Of a stretch of 64,000 nucleotides of DNA, positions 16,137 to 24,547 are shown piece after piece (the stretch's first letter is position 1; each line of letters opens with the position of its first letter). The notes beneath the pieces are model-generated. The model was not told the origin of the DNA. It was given only the letters and a program-made list of their open reading frames with translations, and searched no databases. Source of the DNA: Pedobacter ginsenosidimutans (GTDB lineage: Bacteria > Bacteroidota > Bacteroidia > Sphingobacteriales > Sphingobacteriaceae); the NCBI RefSeq assembly GCF_001442625.1, contig NZ_LMZQ01000001.1, positions 372,001-436,000 on the forward strand, read 5' to 3'. The position numbers and the translations under genes are program-made.

Positions 16137-16475
16137 CTGTATCATAAAGGCTATTTCACCTCAGATGCTGTCATGTTGTCCAAAGGACTCCTATGGAGAG
16201 CCTGTCGAAACACCTTATGAGGTATTTAAATAAGTCCTTCGACAGGCTATCAATGACAGCGTCCAGTAGGGTGGTCGTCATTGCGAGAAGGCTTTTTCAG
16301 CCGACGAAGCAATCTTTCTAGCAAGGATGGCTAGCAGGAAAGATTGCTTCGTCGTTCCTTCTCGCAATGACGATATTTTGAGACAATTTATCTCCATTAA
16401 CATTTCCTGTCATTTATATTAATTTTTATAAAATAAATTATCCTTTAGAATGACAATTCTATATTTATGATATGG
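16137..16475. repeat. Composite MITE-like element with three nested palindromes
   Basis: It is bounded by ctgtatcataaa (16137-16148) and tttatgatatgg (16464-16475), imperfect inverted ends like those at 1-162. Module 1 (16169-16258) is a family A palindrome with an inserted segment tccaaaggactcctatggag. Module 2 (16276-16372) is a long hairpin with 16-bp outer arms cgtcattgcgagaagg / ccttctcgcaatgacg, 16-bp inner arms (16302-16317 / 16339-16354) and a ctagc/gctag tip. The right end overlaps the stop of the WYL regulator gene, whose last codons AAIS-stop are read from the repeat end. No transposase is present. Confidence 0.7.
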
Positions 16476-17433
16476 CCGCTTTGTTTTTTAATCTCTTCAA
16501 ACCAGATTCCATTATTTCAATCAGCTCGTTGTTTAAATGGGCTGGTTCTATAATTTCAGCAACATCAACAAATTTCACAAACCAGCGTACAAAAGAAACT
16601 TCAGAAAGGGAACTGTCGAAATACATGATCACAAAATCATCTGAAATTTCTTCGCCTGTAAATCCGAAAATCTGTCGTTCCCAATATAAAAAATGTGCAT
16701 ACTTCCGGTCTACCCTAATTTCGACTTTCATCATATTTTCAGATAGACTTTTATCCCTGAATTCGTTAATTGGTGGGTGTGTAATGGTGAAGTTTTCTTC
16801 AAGTACCAAAACTTTTTTAATCCTGTCTAACCTAAAATTGCGGTAATCTTTTCTTAAATGGCAATAGGCTAAAAGATACCAAAGACTGTGTTCGTAGAAT
16901 ACACCGATTGGCTCTACAGATCTGCCAACCGTATGAATATCGCCGCTTTTGAGGTAATCGATATGGGTTATTTTTTTTCTTAAAGTACTGTTGAGTAAAA
17001 CATCGATAATGTTAGGCAGGTAATCATTAGATTTAAAATCGTTTTTAAGATGTATGGTATCTTCTAAATGCAGGAAATCTCTTTTTTGATTCACCTGAAA
17101 AGAGCTTTTTATTTTGATAAGTGCTGCCTCAAAATGTTTTTTAACAAATTGGGTTTCATGTTTCTGCATCACTTTTTCGGCAACCATTAAACTGAGAATT
17201 TCTTCCTGGCTAAACCTTGATGGCTGCAGCCTAAACCCTTCCATAATCGAATAACCAGATCCTAATTCATTTAGGATCGGAATACCGGCAATCTCCAGGG
17301 CTTTTAAATCCCTGTAAATCGTTCTTAAACTGATTTCGAACCGCTTTTGTAATTCATCTGTAGTGACTACGGATTTAGATTGCAGCAGAAAAAATATCTG
17401 TAGTATCCGGTCAAATCTTTTGGTAATATCCAT
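16465..17433 (-). CDS. WYL-domain transcriptional regulator
   Basis: 322 residues. The N-terminal winged helix (RFDRILQIFFLLQSKSVVTTDELQKRFEISLRTIYRDLKALEIAGIPI) is followed by the FRLQPSRFSQEE linker and a WYL ligand-binding domain at about residues 140-215 (SVEPIGVFYEHSLWYLLAYCHLRKDYRNFRLDRIKKV). A C-terminal extension completes it. WYL regulators respond to nucleic-acid fragments or small ligands, often in stress responses. It is the last gene of a minus-strand run; the YdeI-like gene ends 51 nt upstream. Its final residues are encoded by a repeat end (see 16137-16475). Confidence 0.9.
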   Translation of the reverse strand: MDITKRFDRILQIFFLLQSKSVVTTDELQKRFEISLRTIYRDLKALEIAGIPILNELGSGYSIMEGFRLQPSRFSQEEILSLMVAEKVMQKHETQFVKKHFEAALIKIKSSFQVNQKRDFLHLEDTIHLKNDFKSNDYLPNIIDVLLNSTLRKKITHIDYLKSGDIHTVGRSVEPIGVFYEHSLWYLLAYCHLRKDYRNFRLDRIKKVLVLEENFTITHPPINEFRDKSLSENMMKVEIRVDRKYAHFLYWERQIFGFTGEEISDDFVIMYFDSSLSEVSFVRWFVKFVDVAEIIEPAHLNNELIEIMESGLKRLKNKAAIS

Positions 17434-17483
17434 TTTAAAAATGTAGGTATTTAATTAAACAGCTAAGTTAGATTGTTTGCCTC

Positions 17484-18089
17484 CTAGCGGAGAAATTGCT
17501 TTGGCAATACGTTTTCTGATGAGGATTTTACAAGTTCAAGAATTCTGTTTTGCCGGGTTTCTGCTTTTTTTGCCATTACGATCCACTGTAAGATGGCTTT
17601 CTTAGCAGATTTACTTAGGCCAAGAAAAAAAATCTTTGCGTCTTTACTGTTTTTAAATTCTAAGGCTAAATCTTTAGGTATTTTAAGTGTTTCTACTGCA
17701 TCTAAAGCTACCCATGCCCCATTTTGTTTGGCCTTTTTAATGGCTTCTAAACCTGCTTTTGCGATAAGTTTTTGTGCCAACAGGCGTTTTACCTTTTCCT
17801 TATTGATTTTCGACCAAACGCTATTGGCTTTCCGTTTACAGAAAAACTGCATAAACGTGTCGCTATCTATCGACTTTTTTAAACTGTCTATCCAACCGAA
17901 ACAAAGGGCCTCATCTACAGCTTCGCTCCAGGTAATGCTAGACAAGCCAGAACCTTTCTTGCTATAAACAAGCCAAACCGACGATTTAGAATCGTGATGC
18001 TCCATCAGCCAGTTCCGCCATTCTTCAACGCTGCCCGGACGAAAAGTTTCTATATCCTTTACTTTGTTTTCCGCTATTTCGCAATCCAT
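17484..18089 (-). CDS. YdeI/OmpD-associated family protein
   Basis: 201 residues. The pattern SVEEWRNWLMEHHDSKSSVWLVYSKKGSGLSSITWSEAVDEALCFGWIDS...KRKANSVWSKINKEKV is that of the family named after Salmonella YdeI. The C-terminal helix-rich part (LSKSAKKAILQWIVMAKKAETRQNRI) is the OmpD-associated/bacteriocin-protection region. It is cytoplasmic and its biochemical role is uncertain; in enterobacteria YdeI is linked with resistance to antimicrobial peptides. It is followed by the WYL regulator on the same strand. Confidence 0.85.
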   Translation of the reverse strand: MDCEIAENKVKDIETFRPGSVEEWRNWLMEHHDSKSSVWLVYSKKGSGLSSITWSEAVDEALCFGWIDSLKKSIDSDTFMQFFCKRKANSVWSKINKEKVKRLLAQKLIAKAGLEAIKKAKQNGAWVALDAVETLKIPKDLALEFKNSKDAKIFFLGLSKSAKKAILQWIVMAKKAETRQNRILELVKSSSENVLPKQFLR

Positions 18090-18181
18090 AAAATAATTTT
18101 CCTGAACAGATTGTACATAAATTATTTAAACTATGCAGCAAATTTAGCAGGTAGAGTGACAACCCTATGGCAGTCGCGATT

Positions 18182-18700
18182 TTAAACTTCTTTAGAATTC
18201 TTCACTACTGCTACGGTAACCATCAATTGCCCTACATGGCGCATGGTATGCTCTGCTGCATGGAACAACAAGCCGATAACAGTTGAAGGGAGTCCGGCGC
18301 GACCTACGCCTCTATAATCGGGCAATGTGTTTGCATCTGTACTTTTGATCTGCGCTAATGCAAGATCTACCTGTTTGTTGAAACGGTTAACAAGATCTGC
18401 CACGGTATATCCCGCTGCCGAATCTTTACCCTCTTCAGCCAACTGGGCAAACTGAAATTCAGAAAGACCTTCTGCCCTGGCATAAGTAAATACCCGATCA
18501 AGCACTCCACTTAAATGCTGAAGATGAAAGCCTGTAGATGCCATTCCGGCGGGGCGTTGCCAAAGCAGTTCGATTGGGAATTCGACCATATACTCATTAA
18601 TCTCTTCTCTTGCTTGTAATAAGGCATGTGCTACCGGCTGTAACATCGGAATAATTTCAGGTAGTGGCCCTCTTTGCCAAACTTCTAATTGTTGCGCCAT
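18182..18700 (-). CDS. DinB-family protein
   Basis: 172 residues with all three expected metal histidines visible: H in GFHLQHLSG (near residue 58-61) and two in LLFHAAEHTMRHVGQLMV near the C-terminus. It is a cytoplasmic four-helix bundle. Members act as glutathione-, bacillithiol- or mycothiol-dependent transferases or have unknown function. It lies 64 nt downstream of the putative immunity gene on the same strand. It is clearly different from the other DinB-like protein at 15654-16124. Confidence 0.88.
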   Translation of the reverse strand: MAQQLEVWQRGPLPEIIPMLQPVAHALLQAREEINEYMVEFPIELLWQRPAGMASTGFHLQHLSGVLDRVFTYARAEGLSEFQFAQLAEEGKDSAAGYTVADLVNRFNKQVDLALAQIKSTDANTLPDYRGVGRAGLPSTVIGLLFHAAEHTMRHVGQLMVTVAVVKNSKEV

Positions 18701-18759
18701 TGATATTTATTTTTAAAATTTTAAATACGATTTAAGGAAACCATTACCTTAATTAAAAC

Positions 18760-18792
18760 ATTTTTTATTCGGCTTGAGGCTCTTCTCCTTCC
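18760..18792. repeat. Direct repeat, copy in the immunity-like gene 3' end
   Basis: These 33 nt match 19276-19308 at 30 positions, with three transitions. The repeat covers the last codons (GEEPQAE-stop) plus a few bases downstream. Confidence 0.85.
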
Positions 18793-19253
18793 ATGGCTAT
18801 TATCTTTTTTAATGTTTCCAATTGCCAGATACGTTCGGCTTTAATCCGATTTAAATCTTTATCGAAGGCTAGGCCAATAGTTTTAATTGCGTAATCAGCG
18901 CATACCATAGCATGCTCCCTCATGTGCCCAACACCTACCGCCTGACCGGCCGTTCGAATGGCATTTTTCATCACCTCTGCGTTACACGCCCGGGCAAGCT
19001 CATGAATTCTGAAACCTGCCTGTCTAACCTCGTGAACACTTGCTTTTCCAACTTGCCAACGTTTATTTATTTCGAATCCGATTTCAATAATGGATAAATC
19101 TATATTTTCATCTGGCACACAGGTTAATACATTTTTGGCACACTTAATTGCCCACTTTGATAGAGAAACCTGATCTGTTTTCTCGTAAATATTATCAATT
19201 TCAGCCCTTAGATCGCTATCATCAACTATTTTAATTTTAGATATAGTCGGCAT
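18765..19253 (-). CDS. Putative immunity protein (Imm-5-like)
   Basis: 162 residues, all-helical by appearance. LSKWAIKCAKNVLTCV, KASVHEVRQAGFRIHELARACN, NAIRTAGQAVGVGHMREHAMVCADYAIKTIG fits the family annotated as 'putative immunity protein' (Imm-5-like), in which His/Ala-rich helices repeat. No toxin gene is nearby, so an orphan role or a non-immunity function is equally possible. The end of the protein, EGEEPQAE, nearly equals the end of the adjacent MscS channel (EGEEPQTE), at both protein and DNA level. It lies 27 nt downstream of the mscS-like gene and probably shares its transcript. Confidence 0.75.
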   Translation of the reverse strand: MPTISKIKIVDDSDLRAEIDNIYEKTDQVSLSKWAIKCAKNVLTCVPDENIDLSIIEIGFEINKRWQVGKASVHEVRQAGFRIHELARACNAEVMKNAIRTAGQAVGVGHMREHAMVCADYAIKTIGLAFDKDLNRIKAERIWQLETLKKIIAMEGEEPQAE

Positions 19254-19275
19254 AAATTTTAATGTATTTTAATCC

Positions 19276-19308
19276 ATTTTTTATTCGGTTTGGGGTTCTT
19301 CTCCTTCC
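19276..19308. repeat. Direct repeat, copy in the mscS-like gene 3' end
   Basis: Partner of 18760-18792. It encodes GEEPQTE-stop of the channel protein. Two of the three differences from the other copy are synonymous, the third changes Thr to Ala. Confidence 0.85.
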
Positions 19309-21767
19309 TTGTTGGGATAGAACAGGTGTACATCCTGACGTGGAAAAGGAATGGAAATGTTATTGGCGTTGAATGCCTCAGAAATGGCCACAATCAGGTC
19401 GCTTCGGATTGCATAGGCTTCGCGGATGTGTTTCGCCCAGAAATAAATCTTTAAATCGATAGTACTTGCGCCAAACTGTTCATATTGCACTACTGGCCCT
19501 GGGTTTTTATTTATCCGTTGTTCGGCATCCAATACCTCGACAATTATACGCCTGCATTTTTCTAAGTCGGAATTGTAAGCAATGCCGAGCACTATGGCTA
19601 CTCTTTTACGGTTTCCGGCCAGCGACCAGTTAACCAAGTGCGAATTTAAAAGGTCTCCGTTGGGCATTACCACATCAGCACCATCCCAGGTAGAGATTAC
19701 ACTACTTCTAAAACCGATCGATTTCATCGTGCCTCCCTGGCCATCAACATCAACGATATCGCCAACATTCACCGGCTTTTCAAAAGCAATGATCAGGCCA
19801 CTTACCAGGTTGTTCACCAGCGTTTGCAAACCAAAACCAATACCAACACCAAGTGCTCCAAGTACAATGGTAATCCGATCCATCGGGATACCTGCAGCTG
19901 CAATTGCTAAAAATAAGCCAATGCTCAGGATAAAAATCCTGACCAATAAAATCCAGCTGCCAAGTCCACGTTTTTTTTGCTTACTATCTTTATCAGCCGC
20001 TAAGTGCTCATCAGACGCAAAGAAAGAGACAATTTTAGAGACCAATACCGAAATAGCCATTATGGCCACAAACAGTACTAAACCATTAATGCTAAAGGTA
20101 TAATTACCAATCGTTCTATCCTGACTAAAGAAATTACCGAGGGGCTTTGCAAGATATTCGAAAGCAGGAAAGTTACGGCCCATTAAAATTAACCAACCAA
20201 ATACCAGCAACACATAAAGTAGTAATGGTGCTTTTTTTCCTACGCGCTCAAAATTGAGATAGAAAAGTTTCTTGTCCTGAACGGTATATACATCAAATGC
20301 CAATAACAAACCTTCATTAATAAACCTTACTACCCATAAAAAAAGAATAGCGATAACCACATTCAGATAACCACCAATAAAAAGTGTTTTGGAAAGGTTA
20401 TAGCGACCAAATATATTGGCAAAAACAGCAAATACTTCAAGCAGCACCATAAAGCCTATGGAGTACATAATCCATTTTTCCCTAAGTTCCTGTTGCTTTT
20501 TCTGTAAGAGTATGATAAGACCTGATACTACGCCAATAACAGCTGCAATCAATATAAACCAACGCTCTGTTCTGGAAGCCTGCAAAATCAAATTATCAGC
20601 CGCAGCCAAAATAAAAAACAGCACCATAATGCCCCATACACGAAGCCAATATTTTGAAATATACCCTTTAAAAATGATGGTTAGACAAATACATGAGATT
20701 AACCACAGTAAAACACTGAGAATAAAGGGAGGTGATATAAAGATGAACTGAAAGAGACTGAGCACTAGCAGTATTGCAGATGCCAGCGGGTAGCGCAATA
20801 CAAGCTGGCCCTCGAAATCCGCTTTTAAAAGTTCTCTTGAAGTATATATCCGCTTTAGCGAGCGAAGGTATATAAACGAAATAGCTATTAGCAAAAACAA
20901 TATGAGTAGTTTGCCCGAATTGTTTTCGGAATAAAAGCCCAGCGTGAGTAAACCTTTTATTTTAGAGAAGTTTAAAATTTCGTCAAATGGCCTATAAAAA
21001 CCTGCCGGCTCCCAAATATTACCAAAATCTCTCCCAAAGGCATTATAAGCCATTTTACGTTGATAGATATCAATTTCATCAAGACTTACCTGAAGGCTTG
21101 ACACTTCTAAATTAACCTGGTTAAGAAGTGTTTGGATATTTCCGCTGGCCTGTTTAAGGGCGGTATCAATGGGTGCTATTTCGTAGGCAACAACTGAAAT
21201 TTTCTTTAGGTAGCCCATCAATTCTAAAGAATCTGTGGGAAACTTAAATAGTGCAGGTACGCTCGAAAGAGAATCTAAACGATAACGGAAATTATTGAGC
21301 TCCTGTTGCCGCAAATCAAGACCCGTTTTCCTTACTTTGGCTTTATTAAGCAGTTCATTTATAATCTTTGAGGTAGCAGTAAGGTTTCTAAAAGTCTGAG
21401 CGGTTCCTTTATTGGTAAAAACACCATCTCCGGCGAGCATAAAATCTTTCTTTATCTGCTCCAATTCGGCTTTTGTTCCTACAGTATCCACACTTGTTTT
21501 CAGATACATTTTTGCTTTTTGCATCACCGTTCTGATTTCATCGAAGATTTTGGTCTGCGCGAGTGTAGCTTTATCGGCTTCGAATTCGCCTTTGCTCTTT
21601 ATGGCAGCCCTACGGCCAAACTCCTGCATTTTGGCCACGAATCCTTTTTTGGTGCTATCTGTTAATGCACCAAGTGGCGTACTATCTTGTTTTTGAGCCC
21701 GAACGGCAAAGCAGATCAGCAGGCAAACACCCACCAACAAATAAGTACGATAAATTTTCAAAGGCAT
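19281..21767 (-). CDS. Large MscS-family mechanosensitive channel
   Basis: 828 residues from the ATG at 21767, which precedes a signal peptide (LLVGVCLLICFAVRAQKQ). The frame extends 23 codons upstream, but that start would bury the signal. The periplasmic N-terminal part (to about residue 280) is helical. About ten membrane helices follow. The MscS core has the pore helix (GALGVGIGFGLQTLVNNLVSGLIIAFEKP) and the beta domain (VNVGDIVDVDGQGGTMKSIGFRSSVI). The length resembles E. coli YbdG/MscK-type large relatives. The role is release of osmolytes on hypo-osmotic shock from the inner membrane. The C-terminal tail is shared with the next gene. Confidence 0.9.
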   Translation of the reverse strand: MPLKIYRTYLLVGVCLLICFAVRAQKQDSTPLGALTDSTKKGFVAKMQEFGRRAAIKSKGEFEADKATLAQTKIFDEIRTVMQKAKMYLKTSVDTVGTKAELEQIKKDFMLAGDGVFTNKGTAQTFRNLTATSKIINELLNKAKVRKTGLDLRQQELNNFRYRLDSLSSVPALFKFPTDSLELMGYLKKISVVAYEIAPIDTALKQASGNIQTLLNQVNLEVSSLQVSLDEIDIYQRKMAYNAFGRDFGNIWEPAGFYRPFDEILNFSKIKGLLTLGFYSENNSGKLLILFLLIAISFIYLRSLKRIYTSRELLKADFEGQLVLRYPLASAILLVLSLFQFIFISPPFILSVLLWLISCICLTIIFKGYISKYWLRVWGIMVLFFILAAADNLILQASRTERWFILIAAVIGVVSGLIILLQKKQQELREKWIMYSIGFMVLLEVFAVFANIFGRYNLSKTLFIGGYLNVVIAILFLWVVRFINEGLLLAFDVYTVQDKKLFYLNFERVGKKAPLLLYVLLVFGWLILMGRNFPAFEYLAKPLGNFFSQDRTIGNYTFSINGLVLFVAIMAISVLVSKIVSFFASDEHLAADKDSKQKKRGLGSWILLVRIFILSIGLFLAIAAAGIPMDRITIVLGALGVGIGFGLQTLVNNLVSGLIIAFEKPVNVGDIVDVDGQGGTMKSIGFRSSVISTWDGADVVMPNGDLLNSHLVNWSLAGNRKRVAIVLGIAYNSDLEKCRRIIVEVLDAEQRINKNPGPVVQYEQFGASTIDLKIYFWAKHIREAYAIRSDLIVAISEAFNANNISIPFPRQDVHLFYPNKEGEEPQTE

Positions 21768-21841
21768 AAGCAAAATGAACTTAATCAATATTACAGAAAA
21801 TGCCCCGTAATTCAAACAACGAAGCCAGCAAAACACCGCGC

Positions 21842-23578
21842 TTACAACGAAACACTAAGGCCAAAGTTCCAGCCTAACCAACCTTGTGCACCGTTTTTAA
21901 AATGATGGCTCCAGGCAGGTGCCACTTCCTTTTTATAATTTTCGCCAGGAATTGCTTCTCCCTTCACGTAATACGAGTATGCAGGTCCTGCAAAAATAGT
22001 AAGCCTCGACAAAGCGTTAAACTGCAGATTTGCCTGTAGCCTGTAGAGGCTGTTTGCTTCTTCAACATTGCCGAGATATATGGATTGGATCGTTCCTTCG
22101 GCAGAGATAGCAAAACGTTTGTTTAAGATAAAATCATGACCAAGGCCTAATCCAAAAGTAAATGTCCGGGCAGTATCAGAAAAATTTTTGCCTGCAATTA
22201 ATAAGGTATATAATTTGGCATTTCCGGTTTTAAAGGCAATGTTGGTATTGATTACCTCATTGCTATATACCATTATTTTACGGTAGCCATTATTGGATAA
22301 ATTAATCAAACCGATACTAATACCCGATGATGAATCGGCCAGATTTACCACACCCAATTGAAAGCCGTTCATATTTTTAGCTTGGTTAACCAATCCGGCA
22401 AGCTGCATGCCCTTTAAACGGCCTGAGGTTTTATTCAATACACCTGCCAGCTGAACCCCTGTGGTATTTTTGCTCACATTAATTAGTCCGGCTACCTGCG
22501 CACCTTTAACATCTTTGCCCGCAAGATTGCCCACCCCGGCCAGTTGCAGTCCTCTTACCTTACTTTCTACCCTGTTTAACAAACCGGCCACCTGCAAACC
22601 ATCTACATTCATATTTACATCGTTGTAAGCACCCGAAAATTGAGTACCTTTTACTGATCCGCCCACTACATTGAACAAGCCAGCTACCTGAATCTTTTTA
22701 ATATCACCTTTGGTTAAATTAAACGCACCCGCTATTTCAAAGCCATTTGTTCCGGCAGTATAACCACCAAGTATATTTAAAGATGCCTTGTTTACTACAC
22801 TAGAACTCATGCTGCCATGCGAACTTAAGCCAGGGGTAAACGATGCCTGAAAAGGTGTCTGCGCCAAAAAATCAGGAATATTCAGGTTTTGGATACGTTG
22901 CTTAGAAGAGAGCAAAAAACGCCATATGCCCCGCCCTCCAAAGGTGTTGGTAAAAAATGCCCCTTTCTCTTTGTCTGGATCTTCGTATTTCTCAGGTTTT
23001 ATATTGATATCAGCCAGGAAAACCAAGGCTGTATCGCGATAGGTTTCTTTACTTGCCGTTAAAATTACGCCACTGTGCTCGCCCCTAAAACGCAATGTAA
23101 AATAACCATTGTTATCTGTAAGCGCAGCCTGCAACAGCTTTTTTTCGTAAACACTGGCCTGTTTAACTTTATTTCCGGTTCTGGTATCAATCACATAACC
23201 GCTTATTGCATATTCATTATCGCCATTGGCAATGTGCTCTGCTTCTATTGTTAAATGATTTACGGCATAGCGAAGAATAATGTATTCGGCATTTTCTTTA
23301 TAATCTACCTTGCCATCAAATAGCTGATCTAACACTTCACGTACCGGAACATTCTTTACATTCAGGCTAACCAGACTATCCTGCCTGAACAGCACACCGT
23401 TATAAGAAAAATAGAATCCACCAGCTTTGCTTAACATCTGCAAAACATTGCCAACCTTTTCTTGCTTAACATTTAGGCTTACTCCTTTGGATAAATTCCT
23501 TCTATAATCGACTGTGGTAACCTGTGCTGTACAATAGCCCGAAATAAAGAGTAATAAAATAATTAGTCTTGTCTTCAT
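21842..23578 (-). CDS. STN + carboxypeptidase-regulatory-like + repeat barrel protein (putative FecR transducer)
   Basis: 578 residues with a signal peptide (LLFISGYCTAQ). An STN domain (about 25-105; VSLNVKQEKVGNVLQMLSKAGGFYFSYN...PVREVLDQLFDGKVDY) and a carboxypeptidase-regulatory-like domain (about 123-195; ISGYVIDTRTGNKVKQASVYEK) follow. A run of about nine degenerate units of 18-22 residues of the type V-G-QLAGL-N, known from LA_2272-type surface-repeat proteins, comes next. The C-terminal barrel ends in WNFGLSVSL. It has no plug and no TonB-receptor barrel. It abuts the FecR gene (23578), so it is the natural outer-membrane partner for that anti-sigma factor. Its ligand is unknown. Confidence 0.85.
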   Translation of the reverse strand: MKTRLIILLLFISGYCTAQVTTVDYRRNLSKGVSLNVKQEKVGNVLQMLSKAGGFYFSYNGVLFRQDSLVSLNVKNVPVREVLDQLFDGKVDYKENAEYIILRYAVNHLTIEAEHIANGDNEYAISGYVIDTRTGNKVKQASVYEKKLLQAALTDNNGYFTLRFRGEHSGVILTASKETYRDTALVFLADINIKPEKYEDPDKEKGAFFTNTFGGRGIWRFLLSSKQRIQNLNIPDFLAQTPFQASFTPGLSSHGSMSSSVVNKASLNILGGYTAGTNGFEIAGAFNLTKGDIKKIQVAGLFNVVGGSVKGTQFSGAYNDVNMNVDGLQVAGLLNRVESKVRGLQLAGVGNLAGKDVKGAQVAGLINVSKNTTGVQLAGVLNKTSGRLKGMQLAGLVNQAKNMNGFQLGVVNLADSSSGISIGLINLSNNGYRKIMVYSNEVINTNIAFKTGNAKLYTLLIAGKNFSDTARTFTFGLGLGHDFILNKRFAISAEGTIQSIYLGNVEEANSLYRLQANLQFNALSRLTIFAGPAYSYYVKGEAIPGENYKKEVAPAWSHHFKNGAQGWLGWNFGLSVSL

Positions 23579-24537
23579 TATTTTTTAGCAGACAACAAAA
23601 GGGTGTTGCCGTTACGGGATAACTGTAAATTTAAGGTTTGGCAGATAATCTCAAGGTTCTGGTTTATCGAGCCCATTTTTAAAGTGGTATTGATGGTTAA
23701 GCCTTTAATCTTTTCATCCAAAGTGATGTTGCTTCCATAAGCCTCATTCAAAGTAATTACCAGTTTGGATAAAGGAATATTATTCGCCTGAAACAGATTG
23801 CTACGATAATAGTTGTAAAGCTGATCTGTACTTTGTTCTTTTACCAGTTTACGGGTATTGCCATTAATGATAATTTTTTCGCCCTTATAAAGTTTAACTT
23901 CGTCATTGGCCAGGCGAACCTTCACAATTCCGGTTTCTACATTAATTTCGGTATCCTTTTTTATATGTTTAATGTTGAACGAGGTACCCACTACTTCTAC
24001 ACTTATCTTATCGATATCGATTACAAAAGGATGCGTTTTATCTTTCGCTACATCAAAAAACACATCACCTTGTTCCAATTTCAGTTTTCTGTTGTTTTTA
24101 AAGTTAGCGGCATAACTTATTTTGGTATTCTTGTTTAAGGTCAACGCCGATCCATCTGGTAAGGTCTCGGTACGAACCTGAGCGGTAGCCGTGAGTTCAG
24201 TATATTTTCCAGGACCGTATAAACTGTATGCAATCCATCCGCCCAGGGCAATAAACAATACCGCAGCAATCCTTAGCCACACTTTACCGGCATTTAAAGG
24301 CCTGATGTTTTCGTCCTGTAGTTTTAAATCCGCTCTTCTCGCCTTAAAACTTGTCCATGCCTGTTCTTCGTCCCTTTTGCTTTCGTTTTTTAGGGTGTTG
24401 CTTACCTGCCAGATGGTTTCTAACTGCGTAAAATGCTTTTTATTGGCCTCGGCAGCATTTAGCCACTTTTCTACCATCTCGTTTTCTTCTATAGTACTTT
24501 CTTTTAGAAGAACCTTTATCAATAATTCATCAGTCAT
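23578..24537 (-). CDS. FecR-family anti-sigma factor
   Basis: 319 residues from MTDELLIKV. The alternative ATG 45 nt upstream gives a poor N-terminus and would overlap the sigma gene. A cytoplasmic helical region with AWTSFKARRADLK precedes one membrane helix (about 89-108; LRIAAVLFIALGGWIAYSL). The FecR periplasmic domain (TETLPDGSALTLNKNTKISY...GTSFNIKHIKKDTEINVETGIVKV) and DUF4974-like end (LVITLNEAYGSNITLDEKIKGLTINTTLKMGSI) follow. It holds the sigma factor until signalled by the STN domain of the next protein. Its stop overlaps that gene's start. Confidence 0.92.
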   Translation of the reverse strand: MTDELLIKVLLKESTIEENEMVEKWLNAAEANKKHFTQLETIWQVSNTLKNESKRDEEQAWTSFKARRADLKLQDENIRPLNAGKVWLRIAAVLFIALGGWIAYSLYGPGKYTELTATAQVRTETLPDGSALTLNKNTKISYAANFKNNRKLKLEQGDVFFDVAKDKTHPFVIDIDKISVEVVGTSFNIKHIKKDTEINVETGIVKVRLANDEVKLYKGEKIIINGNTRKLVKEQSTDQLYNYYRSNLFQANNIPLSKLVITLNEAYGSNITLDEKIKGLTINTTLKMGSINQNLEIICQTLNLQLSRNGNTLLLSAKK

Positions 24538-24547
24538 GCGCTTTCTT

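Noticed and set aside
16276..16372. Long hairpin considered as a CRISPR-like repeat or tRNA-like element
   Set aside because: There is a single inverted unit and no regularly spaced direct repeats or cas genes.
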